Shown here piece by piece: positions 23,958 through 35,118 of a DNA stretch of 64,000 nucleotides. This stretch comes from Mytilus californianus (lineage: Eukaryota > Mollusca > Bivalvia > Mytilida > Mytilidae): the NCBI RefSeq assembly GCF_021869535.1, contig NW_026262679.1:82643143-82707142 (forward strand), in the 5' to 3' direction. Both the position numbers and the translations under genes were made by a program. Below the pieces are notes generated by a model. It was not told the origin of the DNA. It ran no database searches and saw only the letters and a list, made by a program, of their open reading frames with translations. Position 1 is the first letter of the stretch; the number at the start of each line of letters is the position of its first letter.

Positions 23958-25454
23958 TCAGTTACACCTGGAGCATGCACTGACTTGACTACAAAAGTTA
24001 AATGGCTTGATGGCATAAGTAATCCTTTCCAAATTAAACAAGGTGTAAGACGGGGAGGAATTCTATCAACCCATCTATACAAAATCTTTGTCCAAGATCT
24101 TCTGGTAGAATTGGAACAAAATTCAATAGGATACCAGTTAGGAAATATATACGTAGGATCACCAACTTGCGCCGACAATATAGCCTTTATATCGAATGAC
24201 AAGCATGAAGTACAACTAATGCTAAATGTGCTCAGTAGATATGCAAACGAACACCACTACAGTATACATCCAACAAAAACCCAAATCATAGATTGTTCCA
24301 AAACAAAAAGTGATTACAACTGGAAACTAGATGGAAATGATGAAACAATAGCTAAATCAGGTGTACACCTAGGACTAACGAGAGCTGAAAGCAACGAAAG
24401 TCACATAAATGTACAAGAGAGAATAAAATTAGCAAGAAGAACTAAATACGCCCTCATGGGATCAGGCTGTCATGGTACAAACGGTCTAGACCCACCAACC
24501 TCATATCAAATTTACAAAACCTATGTCATTCCAAGGTTAATTTATGGACTAGAAGTGCTACCTCTAACAAGATCTGATATTGAACAGTTGGAAAAATTTC
24601 ATAGAAAAAATCTTCGCCAGTTACAATCTCTTCCAGAAAGAACCGCTAATTCGGCAGTGTTACTACTGTTAGGAGCTCTACCAATAGAAGCAGAAATTCA
24701 TAAAAGAGCTTTGTCTCTCCTACATGCTCTACTAACATGCGAAAATGAAAAAATACATCAGCTTCTGGAAAGACAAATAACAACAAATTTTGATAACAAA
24801 AGTAGCTTCTTTTCAAGAGTTATGGATATATTAGATATGTATGAACTTCCAACCATTATACAACATCAAGGCAATGTTCCAAAGAAAGAACATTGGAAAA
24901 GAACCATCAAGCTGAAAACAGACAAATTTTGGAAGGACAAGACCTTAACAGAATCTGAAAGAAAATCTAGCTTAAAGTTTATGAATACGGAAAACCTCGA
25001 GATCAATAAACATCATAAAGTCTGGAAAGTAAAGCATTTGCCTCGTTTTGAACTTAGAAAAGCAATAATCAAGACTAGAATGATAACTGGAACATACATA
25101 CTTCAGGCAGACAAACATAAATTCACTCCCTATACAGTAGAACCACTATGCCAATTATGTAAAACTGACAATGAAGACATAACTCATTTCCTGACAACCT
25201 GTCCCATACTTAGTACTACGAGAGAAAAATATTTCCTTGATATAAGAAAAGAGATCACTGATAAAATCACACCAGCAAAATGGAACTGCACCTTCATGAA
25301 CAAAACTGCGATAGTACAACTGCTAATTGACTGTTCAAAATATAAGGAGCTATTTGATAACTGTGAAAAATTCATGGAAAATATTGAAAGCAAAACCAGA
25401 AATATGTTATTTCAAATGCATATAGAAAGATTGAAAATTATGGACAACAAATAG
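23958..25454 (+). pseudogene. LINE reverse transcriptase, 5'-truncated, catalytic site altered
   Basis: This is the C-terminal part of the reverse transcriptase of a non-LTR retrotransposon, which copies its own RNA into DNA at the target. The open frame runs to TAG at 25452; upstream it is closed by a TGA at 23955-23957, and there is no ATG start (the first possible alternative codon is TTG at 23985), so the 5' part is missing. Counting from 23985, the QGVRRGGILS palm motif is at residues 19-28 and the catalytic box reads CADN at 62-65 instead of the usual xADD, so the second aspartate is lost. A C-terminal zinc-knuckle-like CQLC...H...C lies at residues 389-406. The family is probably in the jockey/CR1 group, but I cannot fix it. 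From 24192 onward it is duplicated at 28394. Confidence 0.85.
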
Positions 25455-26172
25455 CAAGACACATATTGCATATATATATATATACGTATATAAATATACA
25501 TATATCTTTAAGTGGAGGAAATGACAATCAAATGAGAATAATGATTATCATAAGTGACATATATATACCAACACAGAGTCTGTCATTTAATAATTGTAAG
25601 AAATTTAAATAATTAATAAGCATTCCTGTCTTTTAACTCACTAATACATTTATGATAGGGTCCATATCATGTATATATCCTTTTAAATTTACTGATGGTG
25701 ACAAAACAAGCTTCTATTACTTTATTATGATTTTTATATACATTGATCATGAAGTACATATAACATTCCACTGAGAAAACCTGCCTTTTTAGATTTTACT
25801 AAATTCTTACATCTTAACTTATTATTTTAATACATAGATCTTATTAAATAAAACCTCCTTTTAATGTATCTTTTATGCATATTAAAAAGCAAATTCAAAT
25901 GAAACATATTTTTAATTATAAATAAAACTGAGATACATACATACATGTAAGTGAATCTACTTGTATGGTAGATTATTTTATAACAAAAAGGTCCATGTAA
26001 ATATGCCTTGCATGACACTTTTATTGTTTATTTATATGTGCTGTACATATGTTGGAAAAAGAACATTTTTGTTTTATCCTTTTAAATTTTAAAGTTAAGG
26101 TAAAACTCCATATATATTTGGAGGTGCTCCTAATTAAAGGAGGCTGATACTAAGAAGAAGAAGAAGAAGCAG
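25455..26172 (+). mobile_element. Probable LINE 3' region ending in (AAG)n
   Basis: After the reverse-transcriptase stop, about 700 bp of AT-rich DNA lead to 'ggaggctgatactaagaaga' and five AAG repeats ending near 26170. A short simple-repeat tail is typical of non-LTR elements, so I take this as the 3' end. No clear target-site duplication is visible around the truncated 5' edge and this tail. The (TA)n-rich stretch just after the stop is at 25470-25505. The block repeats at 29657-30374. Confidence 0.5.
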
Positions 26173-26304
26173 CTTGATCAACTGATTCCTAAACAAAAGA
26201 TTTGTATGTTTTTGAGTTCTAGATAAAACAAGGCTTCACTTATTCATGTTTTGTTGTTCCTGAAATACTGACAGTATTTACAAATACTACTGATACAGTT
26301 AAAA

Positions 26305-26447
26305 CATGCGTTTTTGTAAATTTCATGCCATAAATTAAAATAGAAAAAGGAAGTCCCTGTAAACTGGGGTTTTTTAACACCAGAAAACTGGGGTGATCCC
26401 TGAAAACAGGGAATACCCCACTTTTCCTGACTTGAGCCCAACCTGTT
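26305..26447 (-). repeat. Inverted partner of 23586-23727
   Basis: It reads 'ctgaaaacagggaatacccc' and 'cctgacttgagcccaacctg', the reverse complement of the left arm with scattered mismatches. It is present again at 30507-30649 because it lies in the duplicated unit. Confidence 0.75.
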
Positions 26448-26600
26448 ATACTTATTTATGTCTGAGCTCTGACTGATAATTGCACAAACATATAAATAAT
26501 CTCCAGTTTCTATATTTCTTGCGGTTATTTTTCTTGACCTAAATAAGTTAAAAGATTTATTGGTGACCTAGGCCTGGGAACACTCAGGAACAGTATATCC

Positions 26601-26634
26601 AGAGACATATATACACATGTGTATATATGTCTCT
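26601..26634. repeat. Perfect 34-bp palindrome
   Basis: The left half, AGAGACATATATACACA, is followed directly by its exact reverse complement, with no loop. Flanking 'ggcctgggaaca' and 'tgttcctgcctaggcc' extend an imperfect stem outward. It recurs at 30803-30836. Confidence 0.9.
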
Positions 26635-27429
26635 GATTATATCATATGTTCCTGCCTAGGCCTTAAGGGCATTTTTTTTCAACCGACCTTGCTTCCTAAG
26701 AAGGGTACCTTACTGGCGCTAAAAATTTTCGCATGGTATTTCTTCAAGATCATTTACAACTTCTATCTACTGCTTCTATTTAAATCTATATCATTTATTT
26801 CATAGTTATTTTTGACATTTTGGCGGGAAATCATTGTGGAGAGTTGTCGTAACATATGAAATTGTAAATAGTGGATATACTTTTAAAAAATTATAAACGA
26901 AAGTGTTCAATTTAATCATATAATCTTAAAAAGCTCATATTGACTGTTAAAAGCAAACGATTTTAAATACCTTGAAATTACGACAATAATTAGTATTACG
27001 GCAGTTGTTTGGCAGCGGGTTTCCAAACTTCCGGTTTGATATTTGATTTTTTTTAAAGGTAAACAACAACATTTCATGCATTCTAGTTGGTATTTTCTAT
27101 CATTGAAGGAAAAATTGTTAAACTAAATCCATATGCAATAGTCAATTTCAGTAATTTGGCAGAAATCATGGACAAACCAGGGATATTCATTTTATAAACT
27201 TTCTTCAAAATCATGTCCGATCTTGATTTGAAAAATTTTATTTGACGCTATTTTCAAATTACTGAATGCACAAACATTTGCTTACTTCATAATTAAAGGA
27301 AAAAAATACCAATTGCAAGTCTTTGTACCTTAATGTCTGTCCAGAACATTTTATATCTATGACTATGTTGACTTGTGCACAGATCCCTTTTTGGTTGTTC
27401 CCTTAATATGAGGCAGGCGTTACCTGTGA

Positions 27430-27898
27430 AAGGGGACGAAGTCTGTATGAATTATTTTTTTTTTAATTCAAACATATTTTTACTTCAAAATCTGTTCAAA
27501 AAAGAAACGGAAATACCCTTACGTTTCCGATTTCGGTTCTGTTCGGAATTTTAGTTGTGACGTTATTTATGTTATGACGTCATATTCAATGTAAACAAAG
27601 AAACGCTATCAGGTAACGTTTTTTCATATCAAGCCATTCAAGGAATTATTAAAAATGGAATTGGTATTGCGTTCCTTCCTATATTTTACTAGACTGATAT
27701 TTATATAAATTTTACTCAAAGACTCATGCAAACGAGACCGGAAAAAGGAAGTAGATTTCTGCGCAAATGCGGGGAAAATAAAAAAGTTAACGATTTTGAG
27801 TTCATTAGTACAATGAAAAATTCGGGAAATTTTCCCGACTTTTTTTAATATTTTTTTTTTATTGATTTTTCTACCGTAATAGGGGACTTCGTCCCCTT
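27430..27898. mobile_element. ~469-bp MITE-like element, AAGGGGACGAAGTC ends
   Basis: The 14-base ends at 27430-27443 and 27885-27898 are perfect inverted repeats. The right end is itself a small hairpin, AGGGGAC-TTC-GTCCCCT. The interior is non-coding with CRE-like 'tgacgtca' words ('tatgacgtcatattc' at 27574). The second copy is at 31632-32100. Confidence 0.65.
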
Positions 27899-28393
27899 AT
27901 TAAAGTTGCCTTATTGCTTTTTTTGAATATGGAACACTTGATCCGAGAATTTGCAACACTTTAACTATTGCCATAAAACGTAAATCACTTTTCTTTTTTG
28001 ACGTCACTGGCGTCAGACATTTTCTCATGTGATGTCTGTGGAGTAATTAAAAAAAAGCAATAAAGTGTATTCTGAGTCTTGGGTGTTTTCTGATTTGGTT
28101 GCTCTAAAACAATGATACATGTTCAGCTCACAAAAGTTATTGGTACATGTTTTTGTTACGTATAATCATACATTTTTTTGGTTATCAGATTTACAAATTT
28201 GCAGGTAAACATATGCACCGGAAATACAAATTTGCAGATAAATATGATTTATGTGTTGTCTCGAAGATGTTGTAAAAGCAAGACTAATGGGTATTGTTTC
28301 TGGCTAGTGTCAACAATTTTTAAAAGTTGCATTTTGTCAATTACATATGCACATAGTGAAGGTTGGCGCCTATTAAAATGTTTAAACCTGCTG

Positions 28394-29656
28394 TCGAATG
28401 ACAAGCATGAAGTACAACTAATGCTAAATGTGCTCGGTAGATATGCAAACGAACACCACTACAGTATACATCCAACAAAAACCCAAATCATAGATTGTTC
28501 CAAAACAAAAAGTGATTACAACTGGAAACTAGATGGAAATGATGAAACAATAGCTAAATCAGGTGTACACCTAGGACTAACGAGAGCTGAAAGCAACGAA
28601 AGTCACATAAATGTACAAGAGAGAATAAAATTAGCAAGAAGAACTAAATACGCCCTCATGGGATCAGGCTGTCATGGTACAAACGGTCTAGACCCACCAA
28701 CCTCATATCAAATTTACAAAACCTATGTCATTCCAAGGTTAATTTATGGACTAGAAGTGCTACCTCTAACAAGATCTGATATTGAACAGTTGGAAAAATT
28801 TCATAGAAAAAATCTTCGCCAGTTACAATCTCTTCCAGAAAGAACCGCTAATTCGGCAGTGTTACTACTGTTAGGAGCTCTACCAATAGAAGCAGAAATT
28901 CATAAAAGAGCTTTGTCTCTCCTACATGCTCTACTAACATGCGAAAATGAAAAAATACATCAGCTTCTGGAAAGACAAATAACAACAAATTTTGATAACA
29001 AAAGTAGCTTCTTTTCAAGAGTTATGGATATATTAGATATGTATGAACTTCCAACCATTATACAACATCAAGGCAATGTTCCAAAGAAAGAACATTGGAA
29101 AAGAACCATCAAGCTGAAAACAGACAAATTTTGGAAGGACAAGACCTTAACAGAATCTGAAAGAAAATCTAGCTTAAAGTTTATGAATACGGAAAACCTC
29201 GAGATCAATAAACATCATAAAGTCTGGAAAGTAAAGCATTTGCCTCGTTTTGAACTTAGAAAAGCAATAATCAAGACTAGAATGATAACTGGAACATACA
29301 TACTTCAGGCAGACAAACATAAATTCACTCCCTATACAGTAGAACCACTATGCCAATTATGTAAAACTGACAATGAAGACATAACTCATTTCCTGACAAC
29401 CTGTCCCATACTTAGTACTACGAGAGAAAAATATTTCCTTGATATAAGAAAAGAGATCACTGATAAAATCACACCAGCAAAATGGAACTGCACCTTCATG
29501 AACAAAACTGCGATAGTACAACTGCTAATTGACTGTTCAAAATATAAGGAGCTATTTGATAACTGTGAAAAATTCATGGAAAATATTGAAAGCAAAACCA
29601 GAAATATGTTATTTCAAATGCATATAGAAAGATTGAAAATTATGGACAACAAATAG
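28394..29656 (+). pseudogene. Second LINE reverse-transcriptase fragment, fused to repeat-derived codons
   Basis: This is the duplicated LINE frame from the residue after the catalytic box to the stop. The palm motif and catalytic box are absent because the breakpoint lies just downstream of them. Upstream, the frame happens to be open back to 28178, so the junction makes a 492-codon chimeric frame whose first ~72 codons come from unrelated repeat and intergenic DNA. It starts with TTG; the first in-frame ATG is near 28247. No reverse transcription is possible from it, and translation is unproven. Apart from the first listed difference (Ser to Gly), it is identical in translation to the first copy. 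Confidence 0.85.
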
Positions 29657-30374
29657 CAAGACACATATTGCATATATATATATATACGTATATAAATATA
29701 CATATATCTTTAAGTGGAGGAAATGACAATCAAATGAGAATAATGATTATCATAAGTGACATATATATACCAACACAGAGTCTGTCATTTAATAATTGTA
29801 AGAAATTTAAATAATTAATAAGCATTCCTGTCTTTTAACTCACTAATACATTTATGATAGGGTCCATATCATGTATATATCCTTTTAAATTTACTGATGG
29901 TGACAAAACAAGCTTCTATTACTTTATTATGATTTTTATATACATTGATCATGAAGTACATATAACATTCCACTGAGAAAACCTGCCTTTTTAGATTTTA
30001 CTAAATTCTTACATCTTAACTTATTATTTTAATACATAGATCTTATTAAATAAAACCTCCTTTTAATGTATCTTTTATGCATATTAAAAAGCAAATTCAA
30101 ATGAAACATATTTTTAATTATAAATAAAACTGAGATACATACATACATGTAAGTGAATCTACTTGTATGGTAGATTATTTTATAACAAAAAGGTCCATGT
30201 AAATATGCCTTGCATGACACTTTTATTGTTTATTTATATGTGCTGTACATATGTTGGAAAAAGAACATTTTTGTTTTATCCTTTTAAATTTTAAAGTTAA
30301 GGTAAAACTCCATATATATTTGGAGGTGCTCCTAATTAAAGGAGGCTGATACTAAGAAGAAGAAGAAGAAGCAG
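29657..30374 (+). mobile_element. Second copy of the probable LINE 3' region
   Basis: It duplicates 25455-26172, including the (TA)n stretch and the (AAG)5 tail, as part of the 4202-bp unit. Confidence 0.5.
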
Positions 30375-30506
30375 CTTGATCAACTGATTCCTAAACAAAA
30401 GATTTGTATGTTTTTGAGTTCTAGATAAAACAAGGCTTCACTTATTCATGTTTTGTTGTTCCTGAAATACTGACAGTATTTACAAATACTACTGATACAG
30501 TTAAAA

Positions 30507-30649
30507 CATGCGTTTTTGTAAATTTCATGCCATAAATTAAAATAGAAAAAGGAAGTCCCTGTAAACTGGGGTTTTTTAACACCAGAAAACTGGGGTGATC
30601 CCTGAAAACAGGGAATACCCCACTTTTCCTGACTTGAGCCCAACCTGTT
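30507..30649 (-). repeat. Second copy of the 142-bp inverted arm
   Basis: It is the +4202 copy of 26305-26447 and so a second possible pairing partner for 23586-23727. Confidence 0.75.
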
Positions 30650-30802
30650 ATACTTATTTATGTCTGAGCTCTGACTGATAATTGCACAAACATATAAATA
30701 ATCTCCAGTTTCTATATTTCTTGCGGTTATTTTTCTTGACCTAAATAAGTTAAAAGATTTATTGGTGACCTAGGCCTGGGAACACTCAGGAACAGTATAT
30801 CC

Positions 30803-30836
30803 AGAGACATATATACACATGTGTATATATGTCTCT
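30803..30836. repeat. Second copy of the 34-bp palindrome
   Basis: It is the +4202 copy of the perfect palindrome at 26601-26634, with no base change. Confidence 0.9.
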
Positions 30837-31631
30837 GATTATATCATATGTTCCTGCCTAGGCCTTAAGGGCATTTTTTTTCAACCGACCTTGCTTCCTA
30901 AGAAGGGTACCTTACTGGCGCTAAAAATTTTCGCATGGTATTTCTTCAAGATCATTTACAACTTCTATCTACTGCTTCTATTTAAATCTATATCATTTAT
31001 TTCATAGTTATTTTTGACATTTTGGCGGGAAATCATTGTGGAGAGTTGTCGTAACATATGAAATTGTAAATAGTGGATATACTTTTAAAAAATTATAAAC
31101 GAAAGTGTTCAATTTAATCATATAATCTTAAAAAGCTCATATTGACTGTTAAAAGCAAACGATTTTAAATACCTTGAAATTACGACAATAATTAGTATTA
31201 CGGCAGTTGTTTGGCAGCGGGTTTCCAAACTTCCGGTTTGATATTTGATTTTTTTTAAAGGTAAACAACAACATTTCATGCATTCTAGTTGGTATTTTCT
31301 ATCATTGAAGGAAAAATTGTTAAACTAAATCCATATGCAATAGTCAATTTCAGTAATTTGGCAGAAATCATGGACAAACCAGGGATATTCATTTTATAAA
31401 CTTTCTTCAAAATCATGTCCGATCTTGATTTGAAAAATTTTATTTGACGCTATTTTCAAATTACTGAATGCACAAACATTTGCTTACTTCATAATTAAAG
31501 GAAAAAAATACCAATTGCAAGTCTTTGTACCTTAATGTCTGTCCAGAACATTTTATATCTATGACTATGTTGACTTGTGCACAGATCCCTTTTTGGTTGT
31601 TCCCTTAATATGAGGCAGGCGTTACCTGTGA

Positions 31632-32100
31632 AAGGGGACGAAGTCTGTATGAATTATTTTTTTTTTAATTCAAACATATTTTTACTTCAAAATCTGTTCA
31701 AAAAAGAAACGGAAATACCCTTACGTTTCCGATTTCGGTTCTGTTCGGAATTTTAGTTGTGACGTTATTTATGTTATGACGTCATATTCAATGTAAACAA
31801 AGAAACGCTATCAGGTAACGTTTTTTCATATCAAGCCATTCAAGGAATTATTAAAAATGGAATTGGTATTGCGTTCCTTCCTATATTTTACTAGACTGAT
31901 ATTTATATAAATTTTACTCAAAGACTCATGCAAACGAGACCGGAAAAAGGAAGTAGATTTCTGCGCAAATGCGGGGAAAATAAAAAAGTTAACGATTTTG
32001 AGTTCATTAGTACAATGAAAAATTCGGGAAATTTTCCCGACTTTTTTTAATATTTTTTTTTTATTGATTTTTCTACCGTAATAGGGGACTTCGTCCCCTT
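31632..32100. mobile_element. Second copy of the AAGGGGACGAAGTC-ended element
   Basis: It is the +4202 copy of 27430-27898, with the same perfect 14-base ends. Confidence 0.65.
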
Positions 32101-32569
32101 ATTAAAGTTGCCTTATTGCTTTTTTTGAATATGGAACACTTGATCCGAGAATTTGCAACACTTTAACTATTGCCATAAAACGTAAATCACTTTTCTTTTT
32201 TGACGTCACTGGCGTCAGACATTTTCTCATGTGATGTCTGTGGAGTAATTAAAAAAAAGCAATAAAGTGTATTCTGAGTCTTGGGTGTTTTCTGATTTGG
32301 TTGCTCTAAAACAATGATACATGTTCAGCTCACAAAAGTTATTGGTACATGTTTTTGTTACGTATAATCATACATTTTTTTGGTTATCAGATTTACAAAT
32401 TTGCAGGTAAACATATGCACCGGAAATACAAATTTGCAGATAAATATGATTTATGTGTTGTCTCGAAGATGTTGTAAAAGCAAGACTAATGGGTATTGTT
32501 TCTGGCTAGTGTCAACAATTTTTAAAAGTTGCATTTTGTCAATTACATATGCACATAGTGAAGGTTGGC

Positions 32570-33893
32570 GCCTATTAAAATGTTTAAACCTGCTGCAATT
32601 GTTTGCACCTGTCCTTAGTCAGGAACATGATGTTCAGTGGTTGTCGTTTGTTGATGTGGTTCATAAGTGTTTCTCATTTTTGTCGAGCCTTCGACTTTAG
32701 TCGAAAAAGTGAGACATAGCGATCCTACATTCCGTCGGCGTCGTTGTCGTCGGCGGCGTCCACAAATATTCACTCTGTGGTTAAAGTTTTTGAAATTTTA
32801 ATAACTTTCTTAAACTATCCTGAATTTCTACCAAACTTGGACAGAAGCTTGTTTATGATCATAAGATAGTATCCAGAAGTAAATTTTGTAAAAATAAAAT
32901 TCCATTTTTTCCGTATTTTACTTATAAATGGACTTAGTTTTTCTGCTTGGAAATATTACATTCACTCTGTGGTTAAAGTTTTTAAAATTTTAATAACTTT
33001 CTTAAACTATCCTGGGTTTCTACCAAACTTGGACAGAAGCTTGTTTATGATCATAAGATAGTATCCAGAAGTAAACTTTGTAAAAAGAAAATCCATTTTT
33101 TCCTTATTTTACTTTTAAATGGACTTAGATTTTCTGTCAGGAAACAACACATTCACTCTGTGGTTAAAGTTTTTAAAATTTTAATAACTTTCTTATACTA
33201 TTTTGGATTTGTACCAATCTTGGACAGAAGCTTGTTTATGATCAAAAGCTAGTATCTAGAAGGAAATTTTGTAAAAAAATAAATCCATTTTTTCCGTATT
33301 TTACTTTTAAATGGACTTAGATTTTCTGCCAGGAAACAACACATTCACTCTGTGGTTAAAGTTTTTAAAATTTTAATAACTTTCTTATACTATTTTGGAT
33401 TTGTACCAAACTTGGACAGAAGCTTGTTTATAATCAAATGCTAGTGTCTAGAAGGAAATTTTGTTTTCTTCCAGTTAACATTACATTCAGTCTGCAGTTA
33501 AAGATTTTAAACATTTATTAGATTCATAAACTATCCTGGATTTTTACCAAACTTGGACAGAAGCTTCTTACAATCAAAAGATAGTATCAAGAGGAATATT
33601 TTTATTGATTTACTTCCTCATTTTTGTTGAGCCTGCGATTAACAGAAAAAGTAGGCGAGACACTGGGTTCCGCGGAACTCTTACGAATTTTTTATATATA
33701 TTAGACCGTTGGTTTTCCTGTTTGAATGGTTTTACACTAGTAATTTTTGGGGCCCTTTATAGTCTGCTGTACGGTGTGAGCCAAGGCTCCGTGTTGAAGG
33801 CCGTACTTTGACCAGTATAATGGTTTACTTTTACAAATTGTGACTTGGATGGAGAGTTGTCTCATTGGCACTCATACCACATCTTCTTATATC
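32570..33893 (+). mobile_element. Mytilus-type dispersed repeat split by a tandem-repeat element
   Basis: The left part (32570-32680: 'ctgtccttagtcaggaac', 'cagtggttgtcgtttgttga') and right part (33690-33893: 'tagaccgttggttttcctgt', 'ggagagttgtctcattggca', 'ataccacatcttctt') are adjacent in uninterrupted copies of this family. Here they are separated by about 1 kb of a second element. The open frame at 33605-33811 is a by-product of the insertion, not a gene. Confidence 0.75.
32683..33680 (+). mobile_element. Tandem-repeat element, ~192-bp period, four units and a partial
   Basis: It starts at the hairpin TTCGACTTTAGTCGAA near 32690, followed by 'gtgagacatagcgatcc' and a GTCGGCGTCGTTGTCGTCGG microsatellite-like block. 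Units begin 'attcactctgtggttaaag' at 32768, 32960, 33151 and 33343, with a truncated unit at 33485. Each has 'aaacttggacagaagcttg' and 'tccattttttccgtatttta'. The end, 'gttgagcctgcgatt...gtaggcgagac', echoes the start. It is a bivalve 'pearl'-like non-autonomous element without coding capacity. Confidence 0.75.
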
Positions 33894-33899
33894 TATGTA

Positions 33900-35118
33900 G
33901 GTCATTTTAAAGGGATCCACTAATAGTATGTCAATGATATTTGGTATGCAGTTGAAGAACATTGAATGGTCTCACTAATCAGCGAAAAGAAGAATTTTAG
34001 GGACAAGAAAGTTTATATACTATCAAAACAATTTATGAAAAAAGTCATTTAATTACAGGTTATTATTATTATTTTATAAACTTCAAAATTTTGTTGCATT
34101 TAATAGCTATATATGCTGTCTTGTGAATTTTTAGTTAAAAAAATATATTTTAAAGTATTTATAAATCTGAACATTTGGTTACAATCCCAGAATCATAATC
34201 AATGGTGTCACAACAGTGAAGTAATCTTAATAAATAGATTATGTAAATAAAAGCACATGGCAATTACTCTAAATTTAAGAGCATTCAGGATGAGCTAATG
34301 CTTTCATCATTCGATTATCTTAAGTGTCCATAAAGAATGGCTTAAAAATTAAAGAACAAAGAAATTAACTCACCCCTTTTCATCCATTCATTCACTTATA
34401 TACAATGTATGTATATATATATATATATATATGCTGTAAACTGTAAATATATTATCTGAAACATTTCCTTGATAATAAAAAAAAAACTCTTTTCCTGAAG
34501 AAATGTTCATTTTCTTCTATCAGTATAATAAAATACTTAAAATACATGCATATAAAAAAACACACTTTTATGCATGTTTCTATATTTATTTATTTGAATA
34601 CATTAATATCTAGATTTCTTGATGCTAAATTTATTTTCTTGTTGTTAAATTAGTCTTGTCACTAAATTATTATTCTTGTCGATACGTTATTCTTCTCTTT
34701 TTGACGCTTCTTGTCGCTAATTAGTGAGACCCACATTGAATAATTAATAAAACTAAAAAATCTGACTACAGTGACATGACAACTTTAATATGATAGTAGA
34801 CTTATAACAGATTCTGCTCAGAAATTATCTGCGCTTCAATTTTAATCAGTATTAACACCATCAATAGATACATGTACAACAGAATTTATCAAACTTTGTG
34901 ACATGCTTTCCTAGATTTTATATCCATAAATACCAAAGTTAATCATAACTGAAAGCAAAGGTTCTTGATAGAACTATCAACTGAAACATCATATTCTGGA
35001 AACCTTTGCATTCCTATGTGATAAATACAATATTTTTGACGAATATAAAAGAAAATTGTAGAGATAAGATATTTTGTAATTATAATATCATGTTTTAAAA
35101 CTTTATTTTATTTTTCAG
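33900..35118. other. AT-rich DNA just upstream of the first visible centlein exon
   Basis: This stretch is either intergenic or a 5'-UTR intron of centlein, since the exon at 35119 has an acceptor in front of it. It contains a (TA)n run at 34410-34433 and a degenerate 'cttgtcgctaaat' repeat at 34625-34735. I can place no promoter or CpG-rich start region. Confidence 0.5.

Larger units (their letters stand above)
24192..28393 (+). repeat. 4202-bp tandem duplication, unit A
   Basis: Every landmark in 24192-28393 recurs 4202 bp downstream: open frames, palindromes, homopolymer lengths. Unit A begins 'tcgaatgacaagcatgaag' inside the LINE frame and ends 'atgtttaaacctgctg' inside a dispersed repeat. 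The only difference I noticed is A24234 versus G28436, a Ser to Gly change. The unit contains most of the LINE fragment and its 3' tail, an inverted-repeat arm, a 34-bp palindrome and a MITE. Confidence 0.93.
28394..32595 (+). repeat. 4202-bp tandem duplication, unit B
   Basis: This is the second unit, abutting unit A with no spacer. The junction 'aaacctgctg|tcgaatgac' shows no shared bases at the breakpoints. The right flank continues 'caattgtttgcacctgtcc', the natural continuation of the dispersed repeat. All elements named in unit A recur here at +4202. Confidence 0.93.

Noticed and set aside
23948-24202. 84-codon minus-strand frame over the LINE
   Set aside because: Shadow of the reverse-transcriptase frame on the other strand.
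23985-25454. Intact, active retrotransposon gene
   Set aside because: There is no ATG, no endonuclease domain, a stop directly upstream, and the catalytic ADD is ADN.
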